This document shows, piece by piece, positions 12,469 to 15,632 of a stretch of 15,632 bases of DNA. Source of the DNA: an uncultured Acidaminococcus sp. (GTDB lineage Bacteria > Bacillota > Negativicutes > Acidaminococcales > Acidaminococcaceae); assembly GCA_900770265.1 (NCBI GenBank), contig CAAGJR010000121.1, positions 1-15,632 on the forward strand, given 5' to 3'. Numbering within the stretch: the first letter of the stretch is position 1; each line of letters begins with the position of its first letter. Made by a program: the position numbers and the translations under genes. A model generated the notes under the pieces. The model was given only the letters and a program-made list of their open reading frames with translations, was not told the origin of the DNA and searched no databases.

Positions 12469-14571
12469 TTACCGTCCTTTGGCTGTCAGCTGATCGATCA
12501 GGGCACTCTGGCGGCTGACGATGGCTTTCAGTTCATCCACATTGCTGCGCAGGAGGCTGATTTCTTTGGCCATGGCCACCCGGGAAGTGGTCACATGGTT
12601 CCCCTGGCCCAGTTTGAAGGTCACTCCGGCGTTCACCATATTTTCTCCTCCGCCGAAGGATCCGCCCACACTGAACATCACGTCCTCCGTCGGCCGGTAG
12701 TACGCACCGATGGCCACTGCATGGGCACCTGCGTAGTTGCCGTACCCGGCGGCAAAGTCCCATTTGTCATCGGGATCAAAATCCAGTGGCTGGAGAGCCG
12801 CCAGGGCTGCCGCTCCGGCCCCCACCCGGTTCACCCGGGCATCCAGCTTGTTCAGGGAATTCCCCAGCTGGGTGATGTTCTGCCGGTTCTCCTGGACCAT
12901 CTGGTTGGTGGCATGGAGCTGGCTGCCGTTCACAGCATCCGTGGACGTGGCTGACACTTCGCCCGGCGCCAGTCCGGTAATGGACAACCCCTTCATATCC
13001 ATGCCCTTTCCATTCAGCACCGGACCCTTTTCTCCGATGCTCACGCTGTCCACCTCGATGTCCTTGTTCAGATGGATATGGATATTGTCCACGGTCTGGC
13101 CATTGTCATTTGTAGTAGAGCTGGAAGCCGTATGGATATTGTCCCCGCCCAGTACATTGACAGTCCCTCCGTCGTTGAGCCGGGCCGTATTCCCATCGTC
13201 CGTGGCAAAATCCACTTCATTGGACACATAGCCTACATGGACCGGTCCGCCGTCCTCCACTTCCGGCTGTTCTGCCGCCACCCGCCGGGGAGCCGGTCTA
13301 GGGGCTGGATGAGGCTGATCGGGAGACGCATCCGGCTGCTCCCGATTGTCCGGGAATTCTTCCGGATTGGACAGGATGTGTATCGTTCCGTGTTCGTTGC
13401 TCAATCCGTTCAGATTGGCCTTAATCGTGTACTCAGTTCCCAGTTTTTCCACAATGATCCCTTCCCCGGCATGGATGGAGATCCGGGCATCGCTCATGGC
13501 TTCCTTCAGCTGGGCCACGTTCACAGCGTCCGTATCTTCCGTCCCGGCGGCCAGGTTGATGATCTGCCGGGTCCGCTGGGGAATCGTCCGGCCATCTTCA
13601 TCCTGGGAAGGCCCGGCCCCGACGGAAACTGCCCCCCAGGAGGACTGCCAGGCAGGAGAAACGTCCTGCATCTGGCCATACACCGGATGGTATCCCTGCC
13701 AGCCTGCTTCCCGGTCAGCCACGGAACTCATACCCAGCGCCACGGATCCCGGAGCAGAAGCGCTGCTCAAGAACCCTGCCGCCGTACCGCCTTCTCCCGT
13801 GACCTGGCTGGCAGCCCCTACGGCCGTGCCCCGAAGGCCAGATTCGCTGGCATAACCCAGGGAAGTAGCAAATTTTTCAGTGGCTTTGCTGAAACCACCC
13901 AGGGCGGTGGAAGCCACTCCGGAAGATTCAGAATAGGCCCCTACGGCCGTGGAATGATCCCCGGCCGTTCCGCCTTCGCCCATGCCATTGGCCATGATGC
14001 CGATGCTGGTGCTGATTGCTCCTTTGCTCTTGGCCTGCTGGCCCAGAGCCACGGCCCCTTGGGCGGTGGCTTCGGAATAGCTTCCCACAGCCGTGGTATA
14101 CATGCCTCTGGCAAGGGTCTGTTCCCCGATGGCGATGGCATTGGTCCCGTTGGCTTCCCCCTGGGATCCCGTACCGATGGCAATGGCATCCAGTCCGATG
14201 GCCCGGGAGCCGCTCCCGATGGCCAGTGCCCGTTCTCCCTCTGCGTAGGCATCGTTGCCCAAGGCCGTAGCCCCCATGGTTCCATCCGCATGAGCCCCGG
14301 CGCCGACGGCCAGGGAATCGGTCCCGACAGCGCCGTCATTGAAGTAATTCTTGTCCCGATTGCCATTTTCCGGCTTCACACTGAAATAATGGATGGCAGC
14401 CGGCGGAGGGTCCGGAGTCTGGGTCGGATCTGCTGCCAGTACCGGTCTGCCCCCTCCAAAAGTCAATCCGCAAAAACACAGCAGGGTCAGGATGGGTAGC
14501 GTACCGGACCCCTGCCGCCGTTTCTCACTGCGGTAGCCGGAGCAGGCGGAAATCAGTTCCGATCCCACCAT
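12469..14571 (-). CDS. YadA-type trimeric autotransporter adhesin
   Basis: A 700-residue outer-membrane adhesin (type Vc secretion). A signal peptide runs to about residue 47 (basic YRSEKRR, then a hydrophobic stretch ending PVLAA). A YadA-like head of 14-residue left-handed repeats with AVG, AIG or ALG cores spans about 80-280. A neck motif INLAAGTEDTDAVNVAQL lies at 338-355. A Pro-rich linker lies at 403-430, and stalk repeats include a second neck TDAVNGSQLHATN (544-556). A coiled coil leads to the four-stranded beta-barrel anchor at about 588-655, which ends VNAGVTFKLG. Unlike classic YadA the chain goes on for about 45 residues with heptads (SRVAMAKEISLLRSNVDEL). Three copies form one pore and a surface fibre that binds host or matrix. 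The start is uncertain: ATG 14571 is the only in-frame ATG before the signal peptide, but GGAGG lies 18 bases upstream. Confidence 0.92.
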   Translation of the reverse strand: MVGSELISACSGYRSEKRRQGSGTLPILTLLCFCGLTFGGGRPVLAADPTQTPDPPPAAIHYFSVKPENGNRDKNYFNDGAVGTDSLAVGAGAHADGTMGATALGNDAYAEGERALAIGSGSRAIGLDAIAIGTGSQGEANGTNAIAIGEQTLARGMYTTAVGSYSEATAQGAVALGQQAKSKGAISTSIGIMANGMGEGGTAGDHSTAVGAYSESSGVASTALGGFSKATEKFATSLGYASESGLRGTAVGAASQVTGEGGTAAGFLSSASAPGSVALGMSSVADREAGWQGYHPVYGQMQDVSPAWQSSWGAVSVGAGPSQDEDGRTIPQRTRQIINLAAGTEDTDAVNVAQLKEAMSDARISIHAGEGIIVEKLGTEYTIKANLNGLSNEHGTIHILSNPEEFPDNREQPDASPDQPHPAPRPAPRRVAAEQPEVEDGGPVHVGYVSNEVDFATDDGNTARLNDGGTVNVLGGDNIHTASSSTTNDNGQTVDNIHIHLNKDIEVDSVSIGEKGPVLNGKGMDMKGLSITGLAPGEVSATSTDAVNGSQLHATNQMVQENRQNITQLGNSLNKLDARVNRVGAGAAALAALQPLDFDPDDKWDFAAGYGNYAGAHAVAIGAYYRPTEDVMFSVGGSFGGGENMVNAGVTFKLGQGNHVTTSRVAMAKEISLLRSNVDELKAIVSRQSALIDQLTAKGR

Positions 14572-14705
14572 CCAGCCGTTTACAGGCCACCTCCTGGCTT
14601 CTATCCTTCTTTCTTTCCCTGTGGAAGATGGTATTATCGGCGGAATTTTCTGTTAATTTTGGGTTGTTTCCTTTCTCCTTTCTTTTCTTCTGTTGGGTTA
14701 TATTG

Positions 14706-14734
14706 ATTATAGCATGGGTTGACACCTGTTTGCA
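14706..14734 (-). promoter_or_regulatory. Predicted promoter of the adhesin gene
   Basis: On the minus strand TGCTATAAT is a perfect extended -10 (TATAAT at 14706-14711, TG at 14713-14714). A poor -35 (TGCAAA, 14729-14734) is 17 bases upstream. The weak -35 suggests dependence on the extended -10 or on an activator. Confidence 0.6.
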
Positions 14735-14748
14735 CTGTACTTTAGTAC
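14719..14748 (+). promoter_or_regulatory. Possible promoter of the glycosyltransferase gene
   Basis: A perfect -35 TTGACA (14719-14724) is followed after 18 bases by TAGTAC (14743-14748), a weak -10 lying inside the palindrome. A second candidate -10, TATACT (14815-14820), lies nearer the gene without a clear -35. Confidence 0.4.
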
Positions 14749-14750
14749 AG
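14735..14750. promoter_or_regulatory. 16-bp palindromic operator candidate (CTGT-N8-ACAG)
   Basis: CTGTACT, TT, AGTACAG: 7-bp perfect arms around a 2-base centre. A further half-site ACCTGT lies at 14724-14729, so ACCTGT and ACAGGT also bracket the region. The site adjoins the adhesin -35 and covers the possible -10 of the glycosyltransferase gene. It fits the spacing of an enterobacterial LexA box, but Firmicute LexA normally recognises a different sequence, so the regulator is unknown. Confidence 0.55.
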
Positions 14751-14850
14751 GTTTCCATAGAAATTTTTTAAGCATTCCTTCCACTCTGTTTACTCTTTCT
14801 TTAAGGTTCTTCCGTATACTGGTGACAACTGATCCAAGGGAGGATGGAAG

Positions 14851-15632
14851 ATGGAATACTGGGAAAATGACAGCAGCCCGCTGCTGAAATTCTATCACCG
14901 GCACTGGCCCGCCTTTCTGTTGGGCCTGCTGGCCCTGCTGCTGTTCTTTGCCGCCAACGACCGGCTGCTGATCACCGACCCGGTGGAATCCAACTACGTG
15001 CAGACGGCCAAGGAAATGCTGGCAGCCGGCGACTGGCTGTCGCCCCGGATCTACGGCAACTACTGGTACGACAAGCCCTGGCTGTTCTACGGAGAGCTGC
15101 TGGTGGCTTTCAGCTGGTTCGGCGAGACGTCCTTCGCTGCCCGGTTCTTCCCGGCCCTGTTCGGCGTAATCGGCGTGCTGCAGACCTACTGGTTCGCCCA
15201 GAAGCTGTACAACCGGAAGATCGGGTTCCTCAGCGGACTCATCATGGCCACCACCGTGGAATACTTCTACCTGGCCAAGGCCGTGATCACCGACATGACC
15301 CTGTTCGTGGCCATGGACGGGGCCCTGATGCTGTTCTACATCGCCAAAACGGAAAACCGGCCCCGGCTGTATTACGCGGCCTATATCCTGGCCGGCATCG
15401 CCATCCTGACCAAGGGTCCGGTGGGGCTGGTGCTGCCCGGTCTCATCATCCTGGCCTACCTGCTGGGGAACCGGGACGGACATACCCTGTGCCACATGAA
15501 ACTGTGCCGGGGCCTCCTTCTTTCCCTGTCCATCGCTGCCCTGTGGTATGGTCCCATGGTACAGCTCCACGGCAGTGCCTTCCTGAAAGGGTTCATCGGG
15601 GTCCACAACATCCTCCGGGCCACCGTATCCGA
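14851..15632 (+). CDS. ArnT/GT39-like membrane glycosyltransferase, N-terminal part
   Basis: The first 260 residues of a rightward gene cut by the window end. After a short cytoplasmic start (MEYWENDSSPLLKFYHRHW) comes a membrane helix. The first outer loop reads TDPVESNYVQTAKEMLAAGDW and NYWYDKPWLFY, which fits the ArnT/PMT-type loop (acidic pair near the helix end, then REMxxxGDW and KPPLxYW). At least five more hydrophobic helices follow, including ILAGIAILTKGPVGLVLPGL, a conserved stretch in the family. Such enzymes use polyprenyl-phosphate sugars and act on the outer face of the inner membrane, on lipid A, proteins or polysaccharides. Acceptor here is unknown. GGGAGG at 14838-14843 with a seven-base gap fixes the ATG at 14851; an earlier ATG at 14844 is out of frame and stops within a few codons. 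Divergent from the adhesin gene. Confidence 0.85.
   Translation, partial: MEYWENDSSPLLKFYHRHWPAFLLGLLALLLFFAANDRLLITDPVESNYVQTAKEMLAAGDWLSPRIYGNYWYDKPWLFYGELLVAFSWFGETSFAARFFPALFGVIGVLQTYWFAQKLYNRKIGFLSGLIMATTVEYFYLAKAVITDMTLFVAMDGALMLFYIAKTENRPRLYYAAYILAGIAILTKGPVGLVLPGLIILAYLLGNRDGHTLCHMKLCRGLLLSLSIAALWYGPMVQLHGSAFLKGFIGVHNILRATVS

Noticed and set aside
14525..14758. A 77-codon minus-strand frame overlapping the adhesin start
   Set aside because: Covers the adhesin promoter and leader in another frame, has no ribosome binding site of its own and no recognisable content.
14707..15606. A 299-codon minus-strand frame opposite the glycosyltransferase start
   Set aside because: Antisense of the ArnT-like gene, which has a good ribosome binding site and helix pattern; this frame also crosses the divergent promoter region.

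Overview
The window most likely comes from a diderm, Gram-negative-staining Firmicute of the class Negativicutes, probably an Acidaminococcus-like amino-acid fermenter. Three things point there. A YadA-type trimeric autotransporter requires an outer membrane. A very large two-domain activase of the 2-hydroxyacyl-CoA dehydratase type and an [FeFe]-hydrogenase indicate strict anaerobic metabolism. The genes have GC-rich third codon positions but strong Firmicute-style AGGAGG ribosome binding sites. The genus is an inference; nothing in the window (no rRNA, no tRNA) proves it.

Layout, left to right. (1) 1-2450, a possible redox unit: the 5' end of a leftward LigB/YgiD-type dioxygenase gene, a divergent HxlR-family regulator, and a convergent leftward [FeFe]-hydrogenase carrying two C-terminal rubredoxin-like domains. 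A perfect bidirectional terminator separates the regulator and the hydrogenase. The promoters of the dioxygenase and the hydrogenase share an evenly spaced two-part element (264-289 and 2415-2440, both read leftward), which suggests common control, plausibly by the HxlR protein encoded between them. (2) 2514-3494, a secreted alpha/beta-hydrolase, leftward. (3) 3560-6407, an envelope pair, leftward: an M23 murein endopeptidase anchored by one membrane segment, and a MurJ/SpoVB-like MOP-superfamily flippase. The M23 gene has its own promoter and an intrinsic terminator hairpin between that promoter and its ribosome binding site. (4) 6766-11055, a 1,429-residue dehydratase-activase-like protein, rightward, ended by a strong terminator. 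(5) 11213-12337, a stand-alone MetE C-terminal-domain-like methyltransferase, rightward. (6) 12338-12468, a convergent intergenic stretch with two hairpins around a 7-bp CTAG-containing tandem repeat; the same heptad repeat occurs inverted at 3627-3647. (7) 12469-14571, the trimeric autotransporter, leftward, divergent from (8) 14851-15632, the 5' part of an ArnT/GT39-like membrane glycosyltransferase. The 279-bp divergent region holds a 16-bp palindrome (CTGT-N8-ACAG) placed to control both promoters.

No mobile element, CRISPR array, tRNA or rRNA was seen. The best leads are the shared promoter element around the HxlR gene, the hydrogenase-rubredoxin fusion, the palindrome between adhesin and glycosyltransferase, the extra cysteine motif in the giant activase, the terminator in the M23 leader, and the CTAG heptad repeats. 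All functional statements rest on recognising motifs by eye; no database search was run.
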